A stretch of 64,000 bases of DNA from Planctomycetota bacterium. GTDB lineage: Bacteria > Planctomycetota > Phycisphaerae > UBA1845 > UTPLA1. Numbering within the stretch: the stretch's first letter is position 1; each line of letters begins with the position of its first letter. This document shows, piece by piece, positions 9,222 to 18,498 of this stretch. Below the pieces are notes generated by a model that saw only the letters and a list, made by a program, of their open reading frames with translations, ran no database searches and was not told the origin of the DNA. Where the stretch lies: NCBI GenBank assembly GCA_003576905.1, contig QEVG01000002.1, forward strand, positions 124,001-188,000. The letters are read 5' to 3'. A program made the position numbers and the translations under genes.

Positions 9222-9295
9222 TGTCCCGCGTCGGGCGCAGGCGTAATGGGGCGTTCGGTGCGGCCTGCTCCGGTTGGGGTATGATCTAGACCGCC

Positions 9296-9571
9296 ATGAC
9301 CGTCGCGCGCGCTCTCCTGATCATTCTGATGATGTCCGCGATCGGGCTCATGATCGTCGGCGTGCGGGGGGAGTCCGCGAAGGCGGCCAACCGCGTCCAG
9401 AAGCTGCACCACCGCAAGGTCGAACTCGAGCAGAAGCTCTGGGCGAAGGAGATGGAACTCGCCCGGCTGCGGGGGCCGGACGAAATCCGCAAGCGCGCCT
9501 CGGAACTGGGGCTGGACCTGATTCCCCCGACTGCGAATCCGCCAAAGAATGCACCGTCCCCCGGCCGATGA
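9296..9571 (+). CDS. ftsL: FtsL/DivIC-like cell division protein
   Basis: 91 residues: one N-terminal membrane helix (about 6-22), then a coiled coil rich in Lys/Glu (KLHHRKVELEQKLWAKEMEL) ending in GPDEIRKRASELGLDL, the shape of FtsL/DivIC bitopic division proteins. Sequence identity in this family is always low, so the call rests on topology and on its place between rsmH and ftsI, the normal ftsL slot. A TATGAT hexamer lies 10 bases before the ATG and there is no clear ribosome-binding sequence. Confidence 0.8.
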   Translation: MTVARALLIILMMSAIGLMIVGVRGESAKAANRVQKLHHRKVELEQKLWAKEMELARLRGPDEIRKRASELGLDLIPPTANPPKNAPSPGR

Positions 9572-9724
9572 AAGTCCGGCGGATTTTGCGCATCGACGGG
9601 CCAGCGGCGCAAGCGACGTTTGTTTCCGGCGGAGCCGGATGCCCCGCCCTGTGGTGTCTATGATCATGGGAAGGCGCCGCGCCTTTCCGTGATGCGTGAG
9701 CTTCTCCGAGATGGGTCGTTTCCC

Positions 9725-11524
9725 ATGGGATCGACCAGCAAAGGAATGGATGCCTTGCCCTCTCGCCGTTCCATCCTGACGGGCCAGTTTCTTATCGCAG
9801 TGGTGTTGATCTGCCTCGTCGCCCTTGCGGGCCGCCTTGTTTACATCAACGCCTACGAAGGAACGCGGCTTCTGGCCCGCGCGGACCGGCAGCAGCGCAG
9901 CGTCGTTCCGCTGCGCCACCGGCGCGGACTGATCGTCGACTGTCAGGGCCGCGTCATTGCCGGCACCATGCTCCAGAAGAGCGTGTTCGCCGATCCGAAG
10001 GTCATTCCCGACAAGGAAGCCGCTGCGCGGCGGGTGGCCGAGATCCTCGGCATTCCGCCCGCAGAGATCATGCCCGACCTTCTCGCTGCCGGAGACCGCC
10101 GGTTTTTCGTCATTCGACGCGGCGTAACGGAAGACCAGGCTCGCGCCATCGAAACGGCGGATATCTACGGCCTCGGCGTCTTCGACGAGCCCTACCGCAC
10201 CTATCCCATGAACACCCTCGCCGCCGCCCTGATCGGCTTTGTCGCCCCCGACGGCGTCGGCGTGAGCGGCCTGGAGTACCAGTGCGAAGCGTGGCTTCGC
10301 GGGCAGAACGGCATCAAGACGATCATCCGCGACGCGCGGCGAAAGGCGTTCTGGCTCGCCGACGGCGGATACCGTCCGCCGAGGGATGGCTTCCACGTCG
10401 TCCTCACGCTCGACGCCGAGATTCAGGCCAACGTCGAGCGCCAGCTGGCCGCCTCCGTTGAGAAATACCAGGCCGCCAGCGGCGTGGCCGTCGTTATGCA
10501 CCCCAAGAGCGGGGCCATTCTCGCGATGGCCAATGTTCCGAGTTTTGATCCCAATCATTACCAGGACTTCGGGGCGAACCGCTATCGCAACCGCACCATC
10601 ACCGACCCCTACGAGCCGGGCAGCACCTACAAGCCGTTCATCGCCGCCGCGGCCCTCGCCGAAAAGGTGGTCACGCTTGATGACGTGATCTACTGCGAAG
10701 ACGGCACTTGGGCCGACGGCGCCCGCGTGCTGCACGATCACCATCCCTACGGCGCGCTCCGCTTCGACGAAGTGCTCATCAAGTCCAGCAACGTCGGAAT
10801 GGCCAAGATCGGCAAGCGCCTCGGAAATCGAAAACTCTACGAGTACGTCAAGGCCTTCGGCTTCGGGTCTCGATCGGGCATCGACCTCATCGGCGAGGAT
10901 CCCGGTATCGTCCTGCCGTTCTCCCGGTGGGGACCGTTCACCACGACGAGCATTCCCATCGGCCAGGAAGTGGCCGTCACCCCGCTGCAACTGACCCGCG
11001 CGTTCTGCGCGCTGGCCAACGGCGGGGTCCTGGTGCAGCCGTACATCATCCGGGCCGTCATGACGTCCGACGGCCGGCTGGTCAGCGACTTTTCAAACCC
11101 CCCGCCCGGCGGAGAGGCCATCCCGGCCGGGGTCGCAATCCTGCTGCGCGACAAGGTGCTGTGCGAAGTCGTCGAGCACGGCACCGGGCAGCAGGCAAAG
11201 CTCCCGAACTACCGCGTGTTTGGAAAGACCGGTACGGCGGAGATCGCCCGCAAGGGCGGCGGGGGCTACGAAGAAAACGCGTACGTCAGTTCATTCATCG
11301 CCGGCGCCCCGGCCAGTGATCCGGAATTGGTCGTCTGCGTGGCGGTGTTCCGCCCCAAGAAAAGCCTGGGTTACTACGGCGGTACCGTGGCGGCCCCGGT
11401 CGTCCGCGAGATTCTCACCCACGCGCTTGCGTATCTTCAGATTTCGCCCGACAAGGCGCCCACTTCGCTCAGCGCCGCGGCCGAATCCGATGCCGAGGGC
11501 ATCGCTGACTTTCCGCAGGATTAG
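9725..11524 (+). CDS. ftsI: penicillin-binding protein, FtsI/PBP3-type transpeptidase
   Basis: About 599 residues from ATG 9725. Septal DD-transpeptidase that cross-links peptidoglycan. One N-terminal membrane helix is followed by the dimerisation/pedestal domain (HRRGLIVDCQGRVIAG), then the penicillin-binding domain with all three motifs: STYK (Ser300-Lys303), SSN (354-356) and KTG (501-503). Starts at 9692 and 9746 are also possible; 9725 gives a normal cytoplasmic tail. No PASTA domains are seen. It follows ftsL and precedes murE, the standard dcw order, and requires FtsW-type glycosyltransferase activity, encoded at 17206. Confidence 0.95.
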   Translation: MGSTSKGMDALPSRRSILTGQFLIAVVLICLVALAGRLVYINAYEGTRLLARADRQQRSVVPLRHRRGLIVDCQGRVIAGTMLQKSVFADPKVIPDKEAAARRVAEILGIPPAEIMPDLLAAGDRRFFVIRRGVTEDQARAIETADIYGLGVFDEPYRTYPMNTLAAALIGFVAPDGVGVSGLEYQCEAWLRGQNGIKTIIRDARRKAFWLADGGYRPPRDGFHVVLTLDAEIQANVERQLAASVEKYQAASGVAVVMHPKSGAILAMANVPSFDPNHYQDFGANRYRNRTITDPYEPGSTYKPFIAAAALAEKVVTLDDVIYCEDGTWADGARVLHDHHPYGALRFDEVLIKSSNVGMAKIGKRLGNRKLYEYVKAFGFGSRSGIDLIGEDPGIVLPFSRWGPFTTTSIPIGQEVAVTPLQLTRAFCALANGGVLVQPYIIRAVMTSDGRLVSDFSNPPPGGEAIPAGVAILLRDKVLCEVVEHGTGQQAKLPNYRVFGKTGTAEIARKGGGGYEENAYVSSFIAGAPASDPELVVCVAVFRPKKSLGYYGGTVAAPVVREILTHALAYLQISPDKAPTSLSAAAESDAEGIADFPQD

Positions 11525-11553
11525 GCAATCCGATATTTCACAGTCCGCTTCGC

Positions 11554-11574
11554 TTTCCCGCCTCGGCCGGGAAA
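11554..11574. other. hairpin in the ftsI-murE gap
   Basis: TTTCCCG / CGGGAAA arms of 7 bp with a 7-base loop in the 200-base gap between ftsI and murE. No T-tract follows on either strand, so it is not a convincing intrinsic terminator; it may be an mRNA-stabilising or processing structure. Confidence 0.4.
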
Positions 11575-11724
11575 CCATAATCTCCGTTCGTCCAGACCTT
11601 GCGTCCCGGCCGCCGATGAAACACACTGTCCATCTCTACGCCACGGGCGCGCCGCAAGTCGGGGGTCGCTCGCGGGCGCGGGACAGGACGGATCAGCCGC
11701 TTTCGATGCAAGGATGTGAACACC

Positions 11725-13236
11725 GTGCAACTGGGCAATCTTATCAATCGCGCCGTCGGTGAATGTCTTTTGCCGCCGGGCGCCGAATCCATTGAAGTCC
11801 GCAGCGTCTGTTGCGACTCCCGTGCAGCCGAGCCGGGGTGTCTCTTTGTCGCGGTGCCGGGCCGAAGTGCCGATGGTGCGGCCTTTGCCCGTGACGCAGC
11901 CGCGCGCGGAGCGGTCGCCGTCGTGGCCGACGCGGATGCGCGGCTTGAGGTCGACATCCCGGTCATTCGGATACCGGACGCCCGGCAGGCGCTTGCGCGA
12001 CTCGCCGCGCTTCTGTGCGGGCTGGACGCGGCCCAGGCGGGCGGCGCCTATCCCGCGATTGGCATAACCGGAACGAACGGAAAGAGCACGACGGCGTACA
12101 TGATTCGGGGCCTGCTTCGCGCCGCGGGAAAGCGCAGCGCCCTGCTCGGCACGATCGAATACGACCTTGTGGGCCGGAAGGCGCCGTCCAGCCTGACTAC
12201 GCCCGATCCGATCCTGCTGGCAAAGTACCTTGTCGAAGCGCGCGAGCACGGCGCTGAGGCGATTGTCATGGAGGCGTCGTCCCACAGCCTGGATCAGCGA
12301 CGAACCGACGGCATCCGCTTCGATGTCGGCGTCTTCACCAACCTGACGCAGGATCACCTCGACTATCACGCCTCACTGGAGGATTACTTCCTTGCCAAGC
12401 GACGTTTGTTCGATCGGCTCGACGAGCGCGCCGCCGCCGTCGTGAACATCGACGACCCGGCCGGCCCGCGCATGACCGAGCAGTGCAGGGCACGCGTGAC
12501 CACCTATGGAATCCGCGAACCGGCGGACATTCGGGCGCGCGTGACGCGCGAGGACCGGCGCGGCTGCCGGTTTGTGCTGGAGGCCGGGGCCCTCACGATG
12601 GAAGTCTTCACGCCGCTGGTCGGCCGGCACAATATCTACAACGCCCTGGCCGCCGCGGGCGCGGCGATGGCCCTGGGAATCAGCCCTGACGCCATCCGGC
12701 TCGGACTTGCCGAAGTCGAGCGCGTGCCTGGAAGACTTCAGCGCGTGCCGACGGGCAATTTGGGTTTCGACATCTACGTGGACTACGCGCATACGGACGA
12801 CGCGCTTCGGAATGTGCTCCGCGCGGTGCGACCGCTCACGAAGGGACGTCTCTGGTGCGTCTTCGGCTGCGGCGGCGATCGCGACCGCACCAAGCGGCCC
12901 CTTATGGCCCGCGCCGTTGCCGAGCTGGCCGATCGTTTCGTGATTACCAGTGATAACCCGAGAACCGAGGACCCCGTGCGGATTCTCGCCGACATCGAGC
13001 GCGGCCTTCCGCCCGGCGGATCGGGACACGACCGGACCGTCGCCGACCGGCGGCAGGCGATCTATTACGCCGTGGAGCGCCTGGAGGTGGGCGACACCCT
13101 GGTAATCGCCGGCAAGGGTCACGAGGACTACCAGATCATCGGGACGGCCAAGCACCACTTCGACGATGTCGAAGTCGCGAGCGAGGCGGTTGTCCGCAGG
13201 GAGGCCGGGGTCGATGCGACCGCTCACGTTGCATGA
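11725..13236 (+). CDS. murE: UDP-MurNAc-tripeptide synthetase MurE (meso-DAP type)
   Basis: About 503 residues. Adds the third amino acid to UDP-MurNAc-dipeptide in the cytoplasm using ATP. Mur ligase domains appear in order, with the P-loop GITGTNGKSTTAY (about 116), EASSHSLDQRR, and the C-terminal DNPRTEDP (about 410). The DNPR motif marks enzymes that add meso-diaminopimelate, so this cell should have DAP-type peptidoglycan. GTG 11725 is preferred because AAGGA (11710-11714) lies 10 bases upstream and the protein then begins MQLGNLI like other MurE proteins; GTG 11716 is the alternative. It overlaps murF. Confidence 0.95.
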   Translation: MQLGNLINRAVGECLLPPGAESIEVRSVCCDSRAAEPGCLFVAVPGRSADGAAFARDAAARGAVAVVADADARLEVDIPVIRIPDARQALARLAALLCGLDAAQAGGAYPAIGITGTNGKSTTAYMIRGLLRAAGKRSALLGTIEYDLVGRKAPSSLTTPDPILLAKYLVEAREHGAEAIVMEASSHSLDQRRTDGIRFDVGVFTNLTQDHLDYHASLEDYFLAKRRLFDRLDERAAAVVNIDDPAGPRMTEQCRARVTTYGIREPADIRARVTREDRRGCRFVLEAGALTMEVFTPLVGRHNIYNALAAAGAAMALGISPDAIRLGLAEVERVPGRLQRVPTGNLGFDIYVDYAHTDDALRNVLRAVRPLTKGRLWCVFGCGGDRDRTKRPLMARAVAELADRFVITSDNPRTEDPVRILADIERGLPPGGSGHDRTVADRRQAIYYAVERLEVGDTLVIAGKGHEDYQIIGTAKHHFDDVEVASEAVVRREAGVDATAHVA

Positions 13237-14611
13237 AATGGTCGTGGCGATCGGCGGCCGCGTGTACGGCGAGATTACGATGCCGCGCGTCACCGGCGTG
13301 TCGACCGACACCCGCGGGATCGAGCCGGAGTCAATGTTTTTCGCCATCAAGGGCGAAACGCACGACGGCCACGACTACGTCCACGCCGCCCTCGACAAGG
13401 GCGCGACGTGTGCCGTCGTCAGTGACCTCGAAAAGGTGGACAAGCCGCTTCTCGCGCTGGGCCGCATCGTGCAGGTGCCCGACACCGTCGCCGCCCTGGG
13501 CCGGCTGGCCTCGTGGTATCGGCGGCAGTTCGCGGCGCAGGTGATCGCGGTCATCGGCAGCAACGGAAAAACCACCGTGAAGGACATGGTCGCTGCCGTG
13601 CTTGCGTCGCGGCTGCGCGGCCGATGGGCGAAGGCCAGCTTCAACAACCACATCGGCGTTCCGCTGACGCTGCTTTCCGTCGAGCCGTCCGACGAATTCG
13701 TCGTTGTCGAAATCGGCACGAATCATCCCGGCGAGATCGCCGCCCTCGGGCGCATGGCCCGGCCCGACATGGCCGTGATCACCAGCATCGGCGAGGAGCA
13801 CCTTGAGTTTTTCGGGGATGTCAAATCGGTGGCACGCGAGGAGTTCTCCCTCCTGACGTGCATGGCCGGCCGGCCCTTCGTGGCCATGAACATGCAGGCC
13901 GCGGCCCACGCCCCGCCCCACGCCCTGCGCGAAGTCACCAGCCTCACCTACGGGTTCGACGAGGAAGCCGGCCTGCGGGCCGTCGATGTCGCCTCCGACG
14001 ACCGTGGACATCGGTTTCGCATCAACGACGGGACGGAGTACTACCTGCCCGTGCTCGGGCGGCACAACGTCGTCAACGCCCTTGCCGCCATCGCCGTCGC
14101 CCGCCGCTTTCGCATGAGCCCCGCCCAGATCGCCGAGGGCCTTGAGCAGGTCCGTCTCCCCCCGATGCGCATGGAGCGCGTTCGGATCGGCGGGATCACC
14201 CTGATCAATGACGCCTACAACGCCAACCCGTCGAGCATGCGCATCGCGCTGGGTGTGTTGGACGCTGTCGCGACGCCCGGCCGGAAGGTGCTCGTCCTCG
14301 GCGACATGCGCGAGCTTGGCGAGCAGTCCCCGCGCTGCCACCAGGCGCTCGGACAGGATGCAGGGCGTTCGACCGCACAGATCATCATCGCGGTCGGGGC
14401 CTATGCCCGCGTCGTCGCGGACGGCGCGACCGCGACGGCGGGCACGACAAAGCGGATTTACTCGTTTCCGACGGTCGAGGCGGCTGCCGAAAAGATCGGC
14501 GCCCTGATCGACGCCGGCGACGTGGTGCTGCTGAAGGCTTCGCGCGGCGTGAAGCTGGAGCGGCTGATTGAACCGATTCGCGCCGCCGCCGAGGTGGTCC
14601 GGTGCGGATAG
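13214..14611 (+). CDS. murF: UDP-MurNAc-tripeptide:D-Ala-D-Ala ligase MurF
   Basis: 465 residues. Attaches D-Ala-D-Ala to UDP-MurNAc-tripeptide, the last cytoplasmic step of stem-peptide assembly. Motifs: STDTRGIEPESMFFAIKGE, P-loop VIGSNGKTTVKD (about 115), EIGTNHPGEIA, LGRHNVVNALAAIAVA, and INDAYNANPSSM followed by VLGDMRELG. ATG 13214 lies 9 bases after GGGAGG and overlaps the end of murE by 23 bases, which implies translational coupling. No ddl gene is present in the window to make D-Ala-D-Ala. Confidence 0.95.
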   Translation: MRPLTLHEMVVAIGGRVYGEITMPRVTGVSTDTRGIEPESMFFAIKGETHDGHDYVHAALDKGATCAVVSDLEKVDKPLLALGRIVQVPDTVAALGRLASWYRRQFAAQVIAVIGSNGKTTVKDMVAAVLASRLRGRWAKASFNNHIGVPLTLLSVEPSDEFVVVEIGTNHPGEIAALGRMARPDMAVITSIGEEHLEFFGDVKSVAREEFSLLTCMAGRPFVAMNMQAAAHAPPHALREVTSLTYGFDEEAGLRAVDVASDDRGHRFRINDGTEYYLPVLGRHNVVNALAAIAVARRFRMSPAQIAEGLEQVRLPPMRMERVRIGGITLINDAYNANPSSMRIALGVLDAVATPGRKVLVLGDMRELGEQSPRCHQALGQDAGRSTAQIIIAVGAYARVVADGATATAGTTKRIYSFPTVEAAAEKIGALIDAGDVVLLKASRGVKLERLIEPIRAAAEVVRCG

Positions 14612-14712
14612 CCCGAGAGGCGTGTGCCGGAAGGGTCGTCGCGTAAGGGTCTGGAGTGCCGGCAGGCGGCAAGGGACACGCCGTCGTCGCGGATCGGTCG
14701 CCGGAAGCGTTC

Positions 14713-15849
14713 ATGATCTACCACCTGTTGCAGCATTTTCTTTCGCCCCACGGCCACTACGGCTATGAAAACCCGCTGTTCCGGGCCGTGATCGCGGTGA
14801 TGGTTGCGTTCTTCATCGTGTGGATCATGGGTCCGAAGGTCATCCGACTGCTGATTCACAAGCGCCTCGGCGACATACCCGATTTTGATCACAAGGGCCT
14901 CAACGAGCTGACTCAGCACAAGGCCAACGTGCCCACGATGGGGGGGCTGCTGATTCTCTTTTCCATCGCCGCAACAGTGCTGCTCCTTGCGGACCTGCGG
15001 ATCTTTTACATCCACATGGCCTTCTTCTGCATGGCCTGGCTCGCCGCGGTCGGAAGCATAGACGACTGGATCAAATTGACCTCGAAAGGACGTAAGGGTA
15101 CGCGCGACGGGCTCAAGTTCTATCAGAAGCTGCTGTTTCAGTTCGGCCTCGGCGTGGTCCTGGCATACTTCATTTATCGCCGAGGCAGTGAGGCCTTCGC
15201 CGATTCGGACCTTCAGACCTATCGCGTGCTCACGCTCCCGTTCTTCAAGGGTGAGCAGTCGTTCGGCATCCTCCTTTCCCTGCCGATGTTTTACCTCATC
15301 ACCGTGCTGGTCGTCGCCGGGACTTCAAACGCCGTCAACCTGACCGACGGGATGGACGGCCTGGCCAGCGGCTGCACGGCGCTGTGCTGCATGGTGTTCA
15401 TGGTCCTTGCCTACGCCGTCGGCGACGAGGCGCTGGCGAATTATCTGCTCTTTCCGCACATCCCCCAGGCCGGAGAATTGGCGGTCCTTTGCGGCGCGAT
15501 GATGGGCGCGTGCCTCGGCTTCCTCTGGTACAACTGCCATCCCGCGCAGGTCTTCATGGGCGATACGGGCAGTCTGCCGCTGGGCGGGCTGATCGGCTAT
15601 GTGGCGATCGTAATCCGACAGGAACTTCTCTTGCTGATCGTCGGCGGCGTCTTCGTGATGGAGGCGGTGTCGGTGATGATGCAGGTGGGCTACTTCAAGC
15701 TGACCAAGGGCAAGCGGATCTTCCGCGTTGCCCCGATCCACCACCACTTTCAGCTCGGCGGCTGGACCGAGACGCAGGTCGTGACGCGCTTCTGGCTCCT
15801 TGCCGTCCTCTTCGCCGCGTTGGCCCTGGCGACGACGAAGCTGCGCTAG
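14713..15849 (+). CDS. mraY: phospho-MurNAc-pentapeptide transferase MraY
   Basis: 378 residues, about 10 membrane helices. Transfers phospho-MurNAc-pentapeptide to undecaprenyl phosphate, making lipid I on the inner membrane. Catalytic signatures are intact: TMGGLL near 80, the Asp pair in SIDDWIKL (about 117), NLTDGMDGLA (about 209), MGDTGSLPLGG (about 283) and HHHFQLGGW (about 344). ATG 14713 gives a start like known MraY proteins. After it the plus-strand cluster is broken: instead of murD, two minus-strand genes intervene before ftsW. Confidence 0.96.
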   Translation: MIYHLLQHFLSPHGHYGYENPLFRAVIAVMVAFFIVWIMGPKVIRLLIHKRLGDIPDFDHKGLNELTQHKANVPTMGGLLILFSIAATVLLLADLRIFYIHMAFFCMAWLAAVGSIDDWIKLTSKGRKGTRDGLKFYQKLLFQFGLGVVLAYFIYRRGSEAFADSDLQTYRVLTLPFFKGEQSFGILLSLPMFYLITVLVVAGTSNAVNLTDGMDGLASGCTALCCMVFMVLAYAVGDEALANYLLFPHIPQAGELAVLCGAMMGACLGFLWYNCHPAQVFMGDTGSLPLGGLIGYVAIVIRQELLLLIVGGVFVMEAVSVMMQVGYFKLTKGKRIFRVAPIHHHFQLGGWTETQVVTRFWLLAVLFAALALATTKLR

Positions 15850-15851
15850 GC

Positions 15852-15874
15852 AGCGGCGTCTTTAAGCGGCGTCT
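15852..15874. repeat. 10-bp direct repeat at the mraY/GNAT junction
   Basis: AGCGGCGTCT occurs at 15852-15861 and 15865-15874, three bases apart, just after the mraY stop and overlapping the end of the converging GNAT gene. It marks the left edge of the two-gene minus-strand block in the cell-wall cluster. No matching copy was found at the right edge. Confidence 0.5.
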
Positions 15875-16383
15875 GTAAACTCCGAGAACTCCGGCACGTA
15901 GTCGACGCGGCCGCCGCCGGGGATTCCGCGCGGCGCGAGTTCAATCGCGGCAAAGGCGTCGCCGCCGCCGTACGCGTCGAAGAGACCCCGCGTCGCCGCC
16001 GGCAAAAACCCGAACCGGCGATAATAATCCGGCTCGCCGAGAACTACGGCGAAGGGCACGCCGAGCCTTCGGCACATGTCGAGTCCTGCACGCACGAGCG
16101 CCCCGCCAATGCCAATTATTTGACACTCAGGCGCTACGGACAGCGGCGCGAGGCCAAGCCCACCGGTGTCCGATCCGGCCACGGTCACGGGGCTGAAGGC
16201 GATATGACCCACGACGTGCCCGCCTGACTCCGCGACGAGTGAGATCGTGAGCCGGCCGTTTTCGCGCAGGCGGTCCACCAGACGGCTTTCGAGGGGCGTT
16301 GGGAATGCCGACAGGACGACCCTGCGGATCGCGTCAACGTCGCTTGGCGTTTCGTCGCGCACGGTAGGGGATGGGGCGGTCAT
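15862..16383 (-). CDS. GNAT-family N-acetyltransferase (YhbS-like)
   Basis: 173 residues. Acetyl-CoA-dependent N-acetyltransferase of unknown substrate. It shows beta4-alpha3 with LGLAPLSVAPECQIIGIG (the acetyl-CoA site), then VVLGEPDYYRRFGFLPA, typical of the YhbS subgroup, which has a short C-terminal extension. It is encoded against the surrounding cell-wall genes and may be co-transcribed with the DUF1801 gene 41 bases upstream. Nothing ties it to peptidoglycan. Confidence 0.9.
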   Translation of the reverse strand: MTAPSPTVRDETPSDVDAIRRVVLSAFPTPLESRLVDRLRENGRLTISLVAESGGHVVGHIAFSPVTVAGSDTGGLGLAPLSVAPECQIIGIGGALVRAGLDMCRRLGVPFAVVLGEPDYYRRFGFLPAATRGLFDAYGGGDAFAAIELAPRGIPGGGRVDYVPEFSEFTDAA

Positions 16384-16424
16384 GCGCGCGTTCCGTACAG
16401 ATGTGTCGCCGTTCGATTCGGAAA

Positions 16425-16997
16425 CTACTTCTTCCGGGCTTTCGCGGCCGTTCGCGCTTTTGCGGGAGCCTTTTTCCCGGCGGCGGCTCTCCGGGCGGGC
16501 GGCTTCTTCGCGCCGCCTGCCGCCCGGGACGACGCTTTGCTGCGCGCGCCGCGGAAATTCGTTTCGTAAAACTCGATATGCCGTTCAACCGGCACCCTCC
16601 GAATGGCCTCACCGATCACGTCGAGCGGAAGGTCTTCGAGCTTCTTGAACCGGACGCAGCACTTGCCCATGTTCAGCTTCTTGCCGGCCCTGGCGAACTG
16701 ATCGCGCAGCCACTTTTCCTCGGAGGGGCTTGCGTATATCGACATGATGTACAACGACATGTGGTTCTTCTGCGACGCCAGTCCCGCAAAAGGCAGCGGC
16801 AATTTCGGGTCGCAGTGATACCCGGCAGGATACACGCTGTGCGGCACGTAATAACCGATCATGCCGTAAGACATGCCCTCGCCGTATCGCTTGTCGAGGT
16901 TTTTCAGGATGACGTTGCGGACGGCCTGGACTGCGGCCCGGCGGTCGGCCGGGAGTTCCGCGAGATACTCGGGTACGGTTTTGGCTTTGCTCTGCAT
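16425..16997 (-). CDS. DUF1801 protein with a Lys/Ala-rich C-terminal tail
   Basis: 190 residues. The first 140 form a DUF1801 (YdhG-like) domain: VPEYLAELPADRRAAVQAVR, YGMSYGMIGYYVPHSVYPAG-like core residues, CCVRFKKLEDLPLDVIGE. The function of DUF1801 proteins is not well established. The last 40 residues are almost only Lys, Ala, Arg, Gly and Pro (KKPPARRAAAGKKAPAKART), like histone H1 tails, and would bind nucleic acid non-specifically. A TATAGT hexamer lies 10 bases before the ATG with no Shine-Dalgarno, so a very short or absent leader is possible. Confidence 0.88.
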   Translation of the reverse strand: MQSKAKTVPEYLAELPADRRAAVQAVRNVILKNLDKRYGEGMSYGMIGYYVPHSVYPAGYHCDPKLPLPFAGLASQKNHMSLYIMSIYASPSEEKWLRDQFARAGKKLNMGKCCVRFKKLEDLPLDVIGEAIRRVPVERHIEFYETNFRGARSKASSRAAGGAKKPPARRAAAGKKAPAKARTAAKARKK

Positions 16998-17205
16998 GAT
17001 GGCGGGGACTATACCCTCCGCCGGCGCGAGGGGGAATTCGGGTCTCCGCCCGGCTCCGCTTCCATCGCATCTTTCGCCGATGTAGGATTATGCGCGGTGC
17101 CGCGCAGGGGCTGCCGTCGGGCGCATGGATTCCGCGCCCGGTGCCCAGCGCCGCAAGCCCATGCCGCCAAATGGCTTACGCCAGTTTCGCACGGAGGCGA
17201 ACTAC

Positions 17206-18441
17206 ATGACCTGGCTGGACAGCAGGCCCTCAGGGGCCAGCACCACGATTTCCATCGTCGCGGCCTCGCTCATGGGGCTGGGCGTGGTCATGGTTTTTTC
17301 CGCCAGCGCGAGCCTGACCGGCCCGGCCATCACTGAGAATGTCATTTCCAACCCCTCGTTCCGGCAGGCCACGTTTAATTTCGCCGCCCTCGTAATCATG
17401 CTCATGGTGGGGCTGTGCCCTTATGAGTCGTGGCAGATACGAAAGGGAGCATGGTTCCAGCCTGCTCTGTTTCTCGCCCTTCTGACCCTCGGCCTTTTGG
17501 CGGCGGTGCTCGTGCCCGGAATCGGCGAAGAGCGAAACGGCGCCCGACGGTGGCTTTCGCTCGGACCGTCGAGCATCGGCGTATCGTTTCAGCCGTCCGA
17601 ACTGGCCAAGCTCACGCTGGTCGTGCTGCTCGCCGGCTTGTGTGCCCGTCTGGGGGAGCGCGTGCGAAAGTTCTGGACTGGCCTGCTCCCGATGCTGCTG
17701 ATCATCGCGGTATTTGCCGGGCTTGTGGGCATTGAGGACTTCGGTACGGCGGCCCTTCTTGGTCTTGTCGGCGGTTGCATGTTGCTGGGCGCGGGGGCCA
17801 AGGTCTGGCATCTGGCCCTGGCGGCGCTGCCGGGCGTTGTCGGGCTCGTTTATTTGATCATCGACAAGCCCTATCGCCTCGAACGGCTCAAGACCTTCCT
17901 CGACCCGTTCGCTGATCCGCAGGGCAGCGGCTATCACCAGGTCCAGTCGCTTATCACCATCGCATCGGGCGGTTGGTGGGGTCAGGGTCTCGGCGCGGGC
18001 GTACAGAAATACGGCTATCTGCCCGAGGGCCGGACGGACTTCATCTTTGCGGTCATCTGCGAGGAACTCGGGCTGGTCGGCGGAATCGCCGTGCTGGGAC
18101 TCTTTGCCGTGCTCTTGTGGGCCGGACGAAAGGCCATGCTCCGCGCGAACACCGACTTCGGGCGGATGCTCGCTCTTGGCGGCACGCTCACCATCGGTTT
18201 CCAGGCGGCAATGAACGTCGCCGTGGTCACCGTGTCGATCCCCACCAAGGGGATCGCCCTTCCCCTCGTCTCGGCGGGCGGGACGGGCGTGCTCCTCTTC
18301 GGCGTGCTGCTGGGGCTGATGATCAACGTCGCGCGCCGTCGGCAGGGCGTCGAGACACAGTGGGCCGCGCACCCCGTCCGGGGTGATCGCGCCGACCGGC
18401 CGGCGATGCCCATCGGGGCGGCCATGGCGGCGCAGTTGTAA
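17206..18441 (+). CDS. ftsW: FtsW/RodA/SpoVE-family peptidoglycan glycosyltransferase
   Basis: 411 residues with about 10 membrane helices. SEDS-family enzyme that polymerises lipid II into glycan strands, partnered by the FtsI-type transpeptidase. Signatures: VVMVFSASA near the N-terminus, GARRWLSLGPSSIGVSFQPSELAKL, YHQVQSLITIASGGWWGQGLG, and the C-terminal LPLVSAGGTG. GGAGG (17193-17197) lies 8 bases before ATG 17206, which fixes the start. Restarts the plus-strand cell-wall genes after the minus-strand pair, and is followed by murG. Confidence 0.95.
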   Translation: MTWLDSRPSGASTTISIVAASLMGLGVVMVFSASASLTGPAITENVISNPSFRQATFNFAALVIMLMVGLCPYESWQIRKGAWFQPALFLALLTLGLLAAVLVPGIGEERNGARRWLSLGPSSIGVSFQPSELAKLTLVVLLAGLCARLGERVRKFWTGLLPMLLIIAVFAGLVGIEDFGTAALLGLVGGCMLLGAGAKVWHLALAALPGVVGLVYLIIDKPYRLERLKTFLDPFADPQGSGYHQVQSLITIASGGWWGQGLGAGVQKYGYLPEGRTDFIFAVICEELGLVGGIAVLGLFAVLLWAGRKAMLRANTDFGRMLALGGTLTIGFQAAMNVAVVTVSIPTKGIALPLVSAGGTGVLLFGVLLGLMINVARRRQGVETQWAAHPVRGDRADRPAMPIGAAMAAQL

Positions 18442-18498
18442 GCGGGCCGGCGCGCCCGGGCTTCAAACGTTCCGTTACCTTCGATACAACGCAGGGCG

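Noticed and set aside
9086-10990. 634-codon minus-strand frame opposite ftsI
   Set aside because: It lies wholly over ftsL, ftsI and the end of the LysM gene and has no ribosome site or domain.
11716-11724. GTG 11716 as murE start
   Set aside because: AAGGA is only one base upstream of it, too close to act; GTG 11725 has suitable spacing and a typical MurE N-terminus.
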